Shown: in pieces, positions 55,580 through 64,000 of the stretch
How the letters are laid out: each line of letters starts with the position of its first letter
Position numbering within the stretch: position 1 is the first letter of the stretch
Source: an uncultured Clostridia bacterium
GTDB lineage: Bacteria; Bacillota; Clostridia; TANB77; CAG-508
Direction of reading: 5' to 3'
Length of the DNA stretch: 64,000 bases
Assembly (NCBI GenBank): GCA_949745595.1
Contig: CATJWN010000070.1
Span: 1-64,000 of the forward strand
Program-made: the position numbers and the translations under genes
The notes under the pieces: generated by a model
Seen by the model: only the letters and a program-made list of their open reading frames with translations
Told to the model about the DNA's origin: nothing
The model's database searches: none

Positions 55580-58500
55580 ATGAAAGTAAAAGATGCAGAA
55601 AATAAGAATAGTATATTAGCGAAAATACCTTATGCACTTATTATATTACTTGCAAGTGCTTTTTGTATTATAATTGCAGTTTTGGCAATTAAGCTAACTG
55701 TATATTTTGACGTGAAAATTAACTTTGCTAGCGAGTCATGTCTTTTTAGATCAGAAAGTCTTGCATTAAATATATTTTTGACTATTGCTGCTTTTCTTAT
55801 ATTTTACATTATGTATAAATTGATAAACAAGATAAATAGTAAGATTTTATTTGTACTAGCTATAGTAATTACTGCGGTGATTGGATTAGCATGGGTAAAT
55901 ACCATAAAGTTAAAACCAGTAGCTGATCAGCTTATGGTAAAAAACTGTGCAACCGCTATATTAGACAACAAATTAGCAGATATATTAAGCCCACGGAGAA
56001 TACTTAAATAGAAATCCACATCAATTAGGATTTGTACTGTACTTAGTTGGAATATTAAAAGTATTTAATATTAGGAGTAATTTATTATTGCAAACTTTTA
56101 ATGTAATATATTCTACTTTAAATGGAGTTCTTTTATTTTATATTTGCAAAAGAATTTTTAAAGAAGAAAAAGTGCAAAAAATATGCTTGATATTTATATC
56201 TTTCTTTTCATTATATTGGACATTCTTTAATACACATATTTATGGAAATATACCAGGACTTACTTTTGCATTGCTTGGAGTTCTATTTACTTTAAAATAT
56301 TTAGACAATCATAAATTTTATAATATGGTGATAATTGGAGCTTTTTTAACAATAGCGTATTTGCTAAAAAGCAATTATGAAATATTTTTATGCGCTATAC
56401 TTGTTACTATTTTGCTAAATATAATTAATATTAAAAAAGCCAAAGATTTACTTGGAATAGTTATAATAATTGTAATGGTATTTGGAACTAAAAGTATAGT
56501 TTATAAGGTAGCAGAAATGGCTTTTGGATATTCTTTAGATACAGGTGTGCCAATGACAGCATATATTTATATGGGAATGTCTGAACCAGATACTTTAGCT
56601 GCAGGTTGGTATAATAGTAAAGTAGAAGAAATATATAAAAACAGTGGATATAATACTGAAGAAGCTACAAAGATAACTAATGATTTATTAAAAAATAGGA
56701 TACAAGAGTTAAAAAATGATCCAGCATATACTGCAAATTATTTTTATTCAAAATTCCAAACAACGTGGTTAAATCCTACTTTCCAAACGGTTTGGTGTTC
56801 TTTGCCAAATACTTTAATGAATGAAGATGCAGATTATGGCACAAGGATTTCTTCTAATCCTTTGATAGAAAAAGTGCTTTGTGGAGATATATACACAAAA
56901 ATAGAAAATTTAATGGATTTGTTCGAAAATACAATATTTATTTTTGCAGGAATAGGACTTGCTTTCTTACTTACCAGATTTGATTTAAAAAATATAATAT
57001 TACCATTAACTTTTTTAGGAGGGCTTGCTTTCCATTTGATTTGGGAGACTAAATCAATTTATGTAATACAATATTTCTTTGTAATGTTACCAGTAGCAGC
57101 TTTTGGAATGTACAAAGTATTTGAATATATAGATAAAATATTAGAAAAAATGCTTTATAAAAAGGAAGAAAGCAGTAGTAAAAAAATAAGACTTGCAGTT
57201 TTAATTCCAACATTAGTGGTATTAGTTATTATTTTAGGTGTAGCAACATATTTTGTTTCTGGAAATAAAGAAGAAAGATTTAAAAAGGAAGTAGAAAAAG
57301 TAAAAACAGCTTTATCTCTTACAGAAGCAAATTACATTTGGAATAACACAAATGACGATAACACTTGGATGTGTTTTAGAAAAAAAGTCACATTAGATGA
57401 AGAAGAAGCAGAAAAAGTTATTGCAAAAATTGGTGTAGACTCAAAATACTGGTTATATATAAATGGTGAACTTGTAATAAGAGATGGTGGTTTAAAAAGA
57501 GGTGAGAAAAAAGACTCTATATATTATGATGAAGTAGACTTATCAGCATATTTCAATCCCGGAGAAAACACAATTGCTATACTTGCTTGGTATTGGGGGG
57601 GGCAAAGTTTTTCACATATTTCTAGTGGACAAGCTGGAATGTTTTTTGAAGCAGAAGCAGGTAATAAATTAATTATTACAGACGATACTTGGAAAGTAAA
57701 GAAGCATGACGCATATCAGCAAGATGGAATTAAACCAAATTATAGAATGATTGAGTATAATGTTTATTATGATGCAAGAATGGGAAATGACGATTGGTAC
57801 AAAGTAGAGTATGATGACTCTATATGGGAAACAGCTAAAGTTTTAAATGTAAAAGGTGAGTTCCCTTGGGGAGAACTAATTAAAAGAGAAATACCACAAT
57901 TTAAAAATGGTGATATAAAAGAATATGAAAATATGAGCGAATATGCAGGACAAAGTTTTACTGAGCAGAAAATTATTGAAATGAAATTACCATATAATGC
58001 TCAGTTTACACCATATTTAAAAGTAGAAGCTACATCAGGATTAGAAATTAATATTCAAACGGATACTTATGAAGATCCTTCAGGCGTTTCACTTAGATGT
58101 ACATATATAACAAGAGATGGGGTTCAAGAATTTGAAGGCCTTTCTTGGATAAATGGAGAAATAGCATATTATACTATACCAGCTGGTGTAAAAATTATTA
58201 GTTTAGGCTATAGGGAAACTGGCTATGACACAGAATTTGTTGGAAGCTTTGAGTGTGATAATGAATTCTTAAATAAATTATGGTTAAAAGCGAGAAGAAC
58301 ATTATATGTTAATATGAGAGATTCATATATGGACTGTCCAAATAGAGAAAGAGCACAGTGGATAGGTGATATGAACATCGAAATGCTACAATCAATGTAT
58401 AGCCTAGATACAAAGTCATATAGTTTATATGAAAAAGGCATTAAGACTATGATTGGCTGGAGAGATGAAGGTGTTATGTATAGTGTATCTCCTAACAATC

Positions 58501-59510
58501 TAGAGCCAATGCATTTACCAGCACAAGTTTTGGGCGGAATTGTGGCAATGTATGAATATTATGAATATACTGGTAATAGGGAATTTTTAGAAGAAGTATA
58601 TCCAGCGGTTAAAGATTACCTAAATTTATGGAAAATAAACGATCAGAATAATTTAATAGAATGGAACTCTGGAAAAGGTCGCTGGGAATGGGGAGATTCT
58701 GTTGAAAATACTGATTATGTTACAATTGAGAATGCTTGGTATTATTATGCTATGTCTAAAGCTAAACAAATGGCTCAAGTTTTAGATAAACCAGAAGAAG
58801 CAGAAGCGTTTACGGCAAAATTAGGGACTTTGAATCAAGGTTTTAATGCTTTATGGACGGAAAAAGGTTATAAAACTTATAAAAGTAAAATTATAGACGA
58901 AAGAGCAAATGCAGTAGCGGTTCTTGCAGGATTAGCAGAAGAGGAAAAGTATTCTGTTATTACGGATGTTCTAAAAAACGAATATCAGTCTACACCATTT
59001 TTAGAAAAATATGTATTAGAAGCTTTGTGTAAAATGGGAAAATATAGTGAAGCGCATGATAGAATTAAAATTCGCTATTCAGAGATGGTAGAAGGAAAAA
59101 ATGCAAAATCTACTTTATGGGAACATTGGGATTATAAAAGAGGTACTAAGAACCACGCTTGGTCTGGTGGACCACTTATTATAATGTCAAAGTATTTTGC
59201 AGGAATTGAGCCATTAAAGCCTGGTTATGAAGAAATATCTATAAAGCCTAATTTTACAAACTTAAATAAAATTAGTAGCACAGTAGAAACTATAAAAGGA
59301 AAAATAATACTAGAGGCTATAAAAGGCGTAGATAAGATAGAAATGCAAGTGACTGTACCAGCAAGAACTTTAATAGCTGTGCCAAAGATAGGTAATAATT
59401 TAATAAAAGTAGATGGAAAAATTACAAATGAAAAAGTAAAAGAAGAAGATTGCATATATTTTTATATAGACGCTGGAGAGCATAAAATAGAAGTTGGAAA
59501 AATCCAGTAG
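55580..59510 (+). CDS. membrane glycosyltransferase fused to GH78 rhamnosidase-like domain, requires +1 shift at CGG
   Basis: A 1309-residue protein after one +1 shift. Residues 1-138 hold three helices. CGG at 55994 follows Pro138; the +1 frame continues GEYLNRNPHQLGFVLYL, resembling the first outer loop of GT39/GT-C enzymes. About ten helices in all precede residue 560, with a last one near VLIPTLVVLVIILGVATYF. The outer part has beta-sandwich sequence, then a GH78-type catalytic barrel with DSYMDCPNRERAQWIGD and a C-terminal beta domain. GH78 enzymes cut alpha-L-rhamnose. Fusion of a sugar transferase and a rhamnosidase in one chain is unusual. A start downstream of the break would lose the first helices. 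Confidence 0.82.
55994..55996 (+). other. in-frame CGG, +1 frameshift site 8 (GT/GH78 fusion)
   Basis: Context is AGC CCA C GGA GAA TAC. Zero frame: CGG AGA ATA CTT AAA TAG. The +1 frame gives Ser-Pro-Gly-Glu-Tyr and stays open for 1171 codons. Confidence 0.87.
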
Positions 59511-59562
59511 TTTCTAGGAATATATGAGAATATGTATTTTTTCTTAAGATGGAAAATTTTTC

Positions 59563-59591
59563 TTGAAATTATTTTATTAAAATGGTATAAT
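59563..59591 (+). promoter_or_regulatory. promoter of the processive-type GT2 gene
   Basis: TTGAAA (59563-59568) and TATAAT (59586-59591) have a 17-base spacer, about 40 bases before the start codon. Confidence 0.7.
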
Positions 59592-59633
59592 AATAAAAGT
59601 GTAGTAATAAAAGTATATAAAAAGGAGAATTAA

Positions 59634-60860
59634 ATGAGATATTTATATCTTTTACAACAAGCTTTAATATGGATTATAACTGTTTATTGGTTATACCAGT
59701 TAGTAGTAAGCTTTTGTTCACTTATAAAATTGAAAGATAAGCCACTAAAAATAAATAAAGATCATAAGTTTATGGCAATAATACCTGCGCATAATGAAGA
59801 AACAGTTGTTGGAAACTTAGTAGAGAGTTTAAAAGCTCAAAATTATCCAAAAGACAAATATGATATTTATGTTATTGCAGATAATTGTACTGATGATACC
59901 GCAAAAGTTGCGAAAGAAGCGGGAGCAATTGTTTTAAAAAGATTTGATGAATTCCATAAAACAAAAGGTTTTGCACTAGATTGGTTTTTAAAACAAAAGA
60001 TCGAAGAAGATGCAGATTACGATGCTTTTTGTGTATTTGATGCAGATAATATTGTGGATAAAGATTTCTTAAAAAATATGAACAAGAAATTGTGTCAGGG
60101 AGAGGAAGTAGTTCAAGGTTACAGGGATATCAAGAATCCTAATGACTCTTGGATATCTTCAGGATATGCAATTTTTTATTGGATGATGCATAGATTTTAT
60201 CATTTAGCTAGATACAATTTAGGATTATCAGCACTATTAAATGGTACAGGTTTTATGGTTAAATTTGATTTAGTAAAACCAAATGGTTGGAAAACAATTA
60301 CTTTAACAGAAGATATAGAATATTCTCTTATGAATATTATAGATGGTAGAAAAGTTAGTTGGTCAACAGATGCAATAGTTTATGACGAGCAACCTATTAC
60401 TTTTAAACAAAGTTGGGTACAACGTTCAAGATGGACAGTAGGACACTTACAATGTATGAAGCATTACACTAAAGATTTAGCAGAAGGTGTAGTAAAGCAT
60501 AAAACTTTAATGAACTTTGATGGTATGCTATATATGTTTGGTATTCCAATAATGTTAATTACACTATTACTTTTAGGTGTAAACACACTATTATTTATGG
60601 GTAATGAAATGACAACTTTTGATTTAGTTGTAAGTTATGGAAAATATTTAGCATCAACCTTCATAGTACCAATAATGATAGCAGTTGTAATTATGAAATT
60701 AGATAAAAGAGATATTAAACCAATGTGGTTTGGACTTCTATGTTATCCATTATTTATGGGTTCTTGGATTTTAATAAATCTAAAATGCATTATAAATCCA
60801 AATACAAAATGGGAGAAAATTAATCACGTTAGAGATATCAAAATTCGTGAAGTTGCATAA
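59634..60860 (+). CDS. membrane GT2 glycosyltransferase, processive type
   Basis: A 408-residue enzyme with one N-terminal helix (about 5-30) and three or four C-terminal helices. The cytoplasmic GT2 domain has AIIPAHNEETVVGNLVESL, VIADNCTDDT, FDADNIVD (DxD), TEDIEYSL, and QRSRWTVG, the Q-x2-R-W motif of polymerising GT2 enzymes such as cellulose, chitin and hyaluronan synthases. It is monocistronic between its own promoter and terminator. The polymer is unknown. Confidence 0.88.
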   Translation: MRYLYLLQQALIWIITVYWLYQLVVSFCSLIKLKDKPLKINKDHKFMAIIPAHNEETVVGNLVESLKAQNYPKDKYDIYVIADNCTDDTAKVAKEAGAIVLKRFDEFHKTKGFALDWFLKQKIEEDADYDAFCVFDADNIVDKDFLKNMNKKLCQGEEVVQGYRDIKNPNDSWISSGYAIFYWMMHRFYHLARYNLGLSALLNGTGFMVKFDLVKPNGWKTITLTEDIEYSLMNIIDGRKVSWSTDAIVYDEQPITFKQSWVQRSRWTVGHLQCMKHYTKDLAEGVVKHKTLMNFDGMLYMFGIPIMLITLLLLGVNTLLFMGNEMTTFDLVVSYGKYLASTFIVPIMIAVVIMKLDKRDIKPMWFGLLCYPLFMGSWILINLKCIINPNTKWEKINHVRDIKIREVA

Positions 60861-60870
60861 TATATAAAAG

Positions 60871-60903
60871 AAAAACGAATACTTTAAAAGTATTCGTTTT
60901 TTT
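60871..60903 (+). terminator. intrinsic terminator
   Basis: AAAAACGAATACT (60871-60883), five-base loop, AGTATTCGTTTTT (60889-60901), then T. Confidence 0.92.
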
Positions 60904-60926
60904 ATGAGATTTTATTCACAATTAAC

Positions 60927-60955
60927 TTGAAAAAAAGTTGCAAAAATGATAAGAT
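60927..60955 (+). promoter_or_regulatory. promoter of the pilin-like gene
   Basis: TTGAAA (60927-60932) and TAAGAT (60950-60955) have a 17-base spacer, about 40 bases before ATG 60993. Confidence 0.55.
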
Positions 60956-60992
60956 AAGTAAGTATTATAACGACTATAAAAAGGAGATTATT

Positions 60993-61529
60993 ATGCAGAA
61001 GATAAAAGAAGAAAAGGGTATTACTTTAGCAATTTTGATAGTAACAGTAATAGTGTTAATAATTATAGTAGGGGTATCTCTAGATATGGGATTTGATAAT
61101 GCAGATAGTGCAAAAAATTCAAATGCTAAAGCTGAACTTCAAATGATAGGTCAGGCTACCATTACTGAATATACAAAAGCAATGCAATTAAATTATCTAG
61201 TAGATGATGGTGCTACCATACCTTCTAATTTTGTTGGAGAAGCAATAACAGGTCAAGGTGAAAACATTATTCCAGCTCTTCCATCTGGCGCTTGGGCATT
61301 AAATCAAAATGAGGCAGTTGGGTATAAATCTTATTTTAGATTGACACCAGAGGAACTTGATGAATTGTATATTGAAAATACTGCAGATACATACATTATA
61401 AATTATTATACTGGTGAAGTTTATAATGAAACTAAACAACTAGCTGATGATGGTAGTGTATTGTATTTAAGATTAAATAATGCTACTCATAGTCAAAAAG
61501 AAAAAGATACAACTAGTTTTACGAATTAG
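60993..61529 (+). CDS. type IV pilin-like protein
   Basis: The 178-residue protein begins MQKIKEEKGITLAILIV, a short basic leader, a Gly as in prepilin peptidase sites, and a long hydrophobic helix. The usual Glu at position 5 of the mature pilin is Ile here. The rest is a small soluble domain with no cysteine. No other pilus gene is nearby. ATG 60993 follows AAAGGAG; a longer TTG start at 60927 coincides with the -35 box and is unlikely. It may be a minor pseudopilin or a surface protein borrowing the signal. Confidence 0.7.
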   Translation: MQKIKEEKGITLAILIVTVIVLIIIVGVSLDMGFDNADSAKNSNAKAELQMIGQATITEYTKAMQLNYLVDDGATIPSNFVGEAITGQGENIIPALPSGAWALNQNEAVGYKSYFRLTPEELDELYIENTADTYIINYYTGEVYNETKQLADDGSVLYLRLNNATHSQKEKDTTSFTN

Positions 61530-61550
61530 CATATAAAGGAGACTAATGCT

Positions 61551-62468
61551 TTGATAGATATTTACAAAGAGCTACAAAAGAGAATTGAAAAAAGAAGGGT
61601 TTTAAAAGACGAAAATATGCGAAATCATACGTCTTTTAAAATTGGGGGCTTAGCAGATTTCTTTGTGATAGTGCAAGAAATAGAAGAGTTAAAATTTGTT
61701 TTAGATATAGCAGAGAAATACGCTATTCCACTAACTGTAATTGGAAATGGAACAAATTTATTAGTATCAGACAAGGGCATAAGAGGAATAGTTTTAAAAA
61801 TAGAAATATCAAATTTAAAAGTTATTAGAAAAAAAGATAAAGCAGAAATTACAATTTCTAGTGGATATGCAGTAGGAAAGCTTGCAAATTTAGCGTATAA
61901 AGAGGAACTAACTGGATTAGAATTTTTATCAGGAATACCTGGGAGCGTAGGTGGAGCAATAAGAATGAATGCAGGTGCTTATGGTAAAGAAATGAAAGAT
62001 ATAGTTATATCTACGAAATATATGGAAAAAAATGGAAAGATAAAAAAGCTTAATTTGGAAGAGCATATGTTTTCATATAGAAGTAGTATTTTTTCTGAAA
62101 TGAAAGATGTAATTATATTAGAAACTGTATTAGAAGCTGGATATGGAAACAAAGAAGAAATTAAAGAGAAAATTGACGAATATAGGAATAAAAGAATAGA
62201 AACACAGCCGTTAGAACTTCCTAATGCTGGAAGCACTTTTAAAAGAAAAGGTGATATAATTACAGCAAAAGTGATTGATGAGTGTGGATTAAAAGGTTAT
62301 AGAATTGGTGATGCAGCTGTATCAGAAAAACATGCAGGCTTTGTAGTTAATCTAGGAAATGCTACAGCTAAAGACGTTTTAGAATTGACAGATTATATAA
62401 AAGAGACAGTAAAAAAGAAAAAAGGTATTGAAATAGAATTAGAAGTATTATTTGTAGGAGAGAAGTAG
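61551..62468 (+). CDS. murB: UDP-N-acetylenolpyruvoylglucosamine reductase
   Basis: FAD enzyme forming UDP-MurNAc for peptidoglycan. Of 305 residues, NHTSFKIGGLADFFV, GNGTNLLVSDKGIRGIV and GIPGSVGGAIRMNAGAYG bind FAD; YRSSIF and NAGSTFKR are substrate and catalytic motifs, with SEKHAGFVVN near the end. Start is TTG 61551 behind AAAGGAG. It precedes yvcK, a common Firmicutes order. Confidence 0.96.
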   Translation: MIDIYKELQKRIEKRRVLKDENMRNHTSFKIGGLADFFVIVQEIEELKFVLDIAEKYAIPLTVIGNGTNLLVSDKGIRGIVLKIEISNLKVIRKKDKAEITISSGYAVGKLANLAYKEELTGLEFLSGIPGSVGGAIRMNAGAYGKEMKDIVISTKYMEKNGKIKKLNLEEHMFSYRSSIFSEMKDVIILETVLEAGYGNKEEIKEKIDEYRNKRIETQPLELPNAGSTFKRKGDIITAKVIDECGLKGYRIGDAAVSEKHAGFVVNLGNATAKDVLELTDYIKETVKKKKGIEIELEVLFVGEK

Positions 62469-62484
62469 AAAGGAAGGATAGATA

Positions 62485-64000
62485 TTGAAGTCGTTTTTAG
62501 AATGGTTTAAAGGAAGTACAAAGATTAAAAGGTGGATGTTTTTAATATTAGTAGGTATATCACTAACTTGTTATTCTTTTGCGAAAATCTTAGTAACAAA
62601 GGAAATTGATTTTGTAATATTAGCACAAATTATTGGAATGTTTGTAGTTGGCTTTATTTGTGTAGTAGTAGGAATTATATATATACAAAGAAGATTATTA
62701 GAGCTTATTATTGAAGCAAATGATGATGCTACAGAAAAAGGTAAAAAAGCCAAAGTAAATATGAAATCTTTGATTTTCAATAAAAAGGTGTATGAAGAAG
62801 GTCCAAAAATTGTTGTCATTGGTGGTGGTTTTGGACTTGATAATGTAATTGAGGGGTTAAAAAAATATACTAATAATATTACAGCAATAGTTACAATGTC
62901 TGATTATGGTAGAGGTTCTTCAATGTCAAGACAAGCATTAGATGCATTACCATTAAACGATATTAAAGAAAGTATTATTGCAATGTCAGATCGTGAAGAT
63001 TTGATGAGAGACTTAATGAACCTAAGATTTAGCAACGAGAGATTAAGGGGCTTAAATTTTGGTGATGTTTTCTTAACAGGTATGAATGAACTATATAGTA
63101 ATATGTCAGAAGCTATTCAAAAAAGTACAGAAGTGCTTAATATTACAGGGAAAGTTATACCAGTTACTTTAGATGAAATTACAATATGTGCTGAGTTAAA
63201 TGATGGAACTGTTATTGAACAGAAAGATAGAATACCAGAGGTTGTTACTCAAAAGGTAGAGTCAATAAATAGAATTTTTATTTCACCATCAAATTGTCAG
63301 CCAGCACCAGGTGTTTTAGAAGCTATTGAAAGTGCAGAAGCTATTATATTAGGTCCGGGGAGTTTATATACAAATGTTATACCAAACTTACTTGTAAAAA
63401 ATGTTTCAAAAGCTATAAAAGAGAGCAAGGCTATTAAATTATATGTATCTAATATAATGACAGAAGAAGGTCAAACAGATAATTATACTTTAGCAGATCA
63501 CGTAAAAGCTATTCAAGCACATGCTGGCAAAGGCGTGTTTGATTTGGTACTTGCAGATACAGAAGAAGTTATGCCAGAATTTGTTAGAATATATAATAGA
63601 GCAGGAAGTGAAATAGTCGAAGCTAATATTTCTGACACTACAAATTTAGGTGTAAAAGTAATTGAAAGAAATATGTCTTGTGTGAAAAATGATAAGATAA
63701 GACATAATCCAGATATTATTGCTTCAACTATTATGGATCTTATTTGCAATGAACTAAAATTTGAAGATAAACAAAATGAAACTGAATACTTATTAATAAA
63801 TTCAGTACTAAAAGAGCAAAAGAAACTTCAAAAAAAACGTGCAAAAGAAGCACTAAGAAGAAAAGGCAATGTAAAAAAAGAGGTACCACAAGTAAAAAAA
63901 GGAAAGAAGAGTAAATTTGCTACAAAATACAAAGACAGAGTTCAGTCAATTCAAACTTCTAATGAAATAACAGCTGAAAACAGAAGAGTTGCAGATGAAG
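62485..64000 (+). CDS. yvcK: YvcK/GlmR (CofD-like) family protein with membrane anchor, 3' truncated
   Basis: The open frame runs off the window end after 505 codons. Two N-terminal helices (about 18-34 and 44-68) precede the YvcK domain: IVVIGGGFGLDNVIEGL, TMSDYGRGSSMSRQA, LGPGSLYTNVIPNL and YVSNIMTEEGQTDNY. YvcK proteins bind UDP-GlcNAc and link carbon flow to wall synthesis. A Lys/Arg-rich tail (QKKRAKEALRRKG) follows. Start is TTG 62485 behind AAGGA. In many Firmicutes rapZ separates murB from yvcK; it is absent here. Confidence 0.9.
   Translation, partial: MKSFLEWFKGSTKIKRWMFLILVGISLTCYSFAKILVTKEIDFVILAQIIGMFVVGFICVVVGIIYIQRRLLELIIEANDDATEKGKKAKVNMKSLIFNKKVYEEGPKIVVIGGGFGLDNVIEGLKKYTNNITAIVTMSDYGRGSSMSRQALDALPLNDIKESIIAMSDREDLMRDLMNLRFSNERLRGLNFGDVFLTGMNELYSNMSEAIQKSTEVLNITGKVIPVTLDEITICAELNDGTVIEQKDRIPEVVTQKVESINRIFISPSNCQPAPGVLEAIESAEAIILGPGSLYTNVIPNLLVKNVSKAIKESKAIKLYVSNIMTEEGQTDNYTLADHVKAIQAHAGKGVFDLVLADTEEVMPEFVRIYNRAGSEIVEANISDTTNLGVKVIERNMSCVKNDKIRHNPDIIASTIMDLICNELKFEDKQNETEYLLINSVLKEQKKLQKKRAKEALRRKGNVKKEVPQVKKGKKSKFATKYKDRVQSIQTSNEITAENRRVADE

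Noticed and set aside
3373..55996. Treating the seven interrupted genes as ordinary pseudogenes
   Set aside because: Each gene has a single-base change only, no other stop or deletion, full conserved motifs on both sides and good ribosome sites; all breaks share one codon. Random decay would not choose CGG each time.
3373..55996. Sequencing or assembly artefact inserting C before GG
   Set aside because: Not excluded, only judged less likely: an artefact should also hit GG in Trp codons and across codon borders, yet all eight detected cases fall exactly before an in-phase GGN codon. Raw reads would settle it.
60927..60992. Longer N-terminus of the pilin-like protein from TTG 60927
   Set aside because: That region holds the promoter boxes and lacks a ribosome site; ATG 60993 gives a proper prepilin leader behind AAAGGAG.

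Overview
The window is visibly AT-rich DNA from a low-GC Gram-positive bacterium, most likely an uncultured Clostridia member. Supporting signs are a PyrK/PyrDB-type pyrimidine pathway, an SAM-I riboswitch before metK, a PASTA Ser/Thr kinase with its PP2C phosphatase, a murB-yvcK pair, strong AGGAGG ribosome sites, TTG/GTG starts and AGA as the dominant Arg codon. All 55 protein genes I call lie on the + strand. I see no rRNA, tRNA, IS element, prophage or CRISPR array.

Layout: 1-3319 holds the end of pyrC, then pyrF-pyrK-pyrD and hpt. 3328-8778 holds uvrC, a 34-residue membrane peptide, ispH, an rRNA-type methyltransferase, an RluA-type pseudouridine synthase and a polytopic protein. 8893-12871 is the dTDP-L-rhamnose operon rfbD-rfbA-rfbC-(unknown)-rfbB. 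12874-14239 is a riboswitch-controlled metK. 14302-18245 is an ABC exporter of MacB/FtsX type. 18341-20521 is dapA, an HD-domain gene and dapB. 20543-44626 is a large surface-polysaccharide locus: many family-2 glycosyltransferases, a Wzm/Wzt-type ABC exporter, a flippase, GtrA and GtrB, and several large polytopic GT-C-like proteins. 44699-50572 holds rlmN, prpC, prkC, rpe and a bactofilin-like membrane protein. 50628-55519 holds nth, a DUF5662-like gene, galE, rpsO and pnp. 55580-60860 holds a membrane glycosyltransferase fused to an alpha-L-rhamnosidase-like domain, and a processive-type GT2. 60993-64000 holds a pilin-like gene, murB and a truncated yvcK. Much of the window makes and exports a probably rhamnose-containing glycan.

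Most notable observation: seven otherwise intact genes (uvrC, the RluA-type gene, an ABC ATPase, an HD gene, a two-domain glycosyltransferase, a GtrC-like membrane protein and the membrane-GT/GH78 fusion) are interrupted by eight single-base frame breaks. Every break has the same form: an in-frame CGG codon, after which a +1 shift (skipping the C and reading GGN as Gly) restores a full-length conserved protein. In my by-eye scan of about 20,000 codons, CGG occurs in frame nowhere else, although CGG is common in the other two phases. So in-frame CGG and a required +1 shift coincide 8 of 8 in both directions. The simplest biological reading is that CGG is an unassigned or hungry codon in this organism, and that translation shifts +1 there or reads CGGN as a four-base glycine codon. 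This resembles tolerated +1 insertions in some animal mitochondria. A sequencing or assembly artefact is the main alternative, and raw reads plus the tRNA set would decide.
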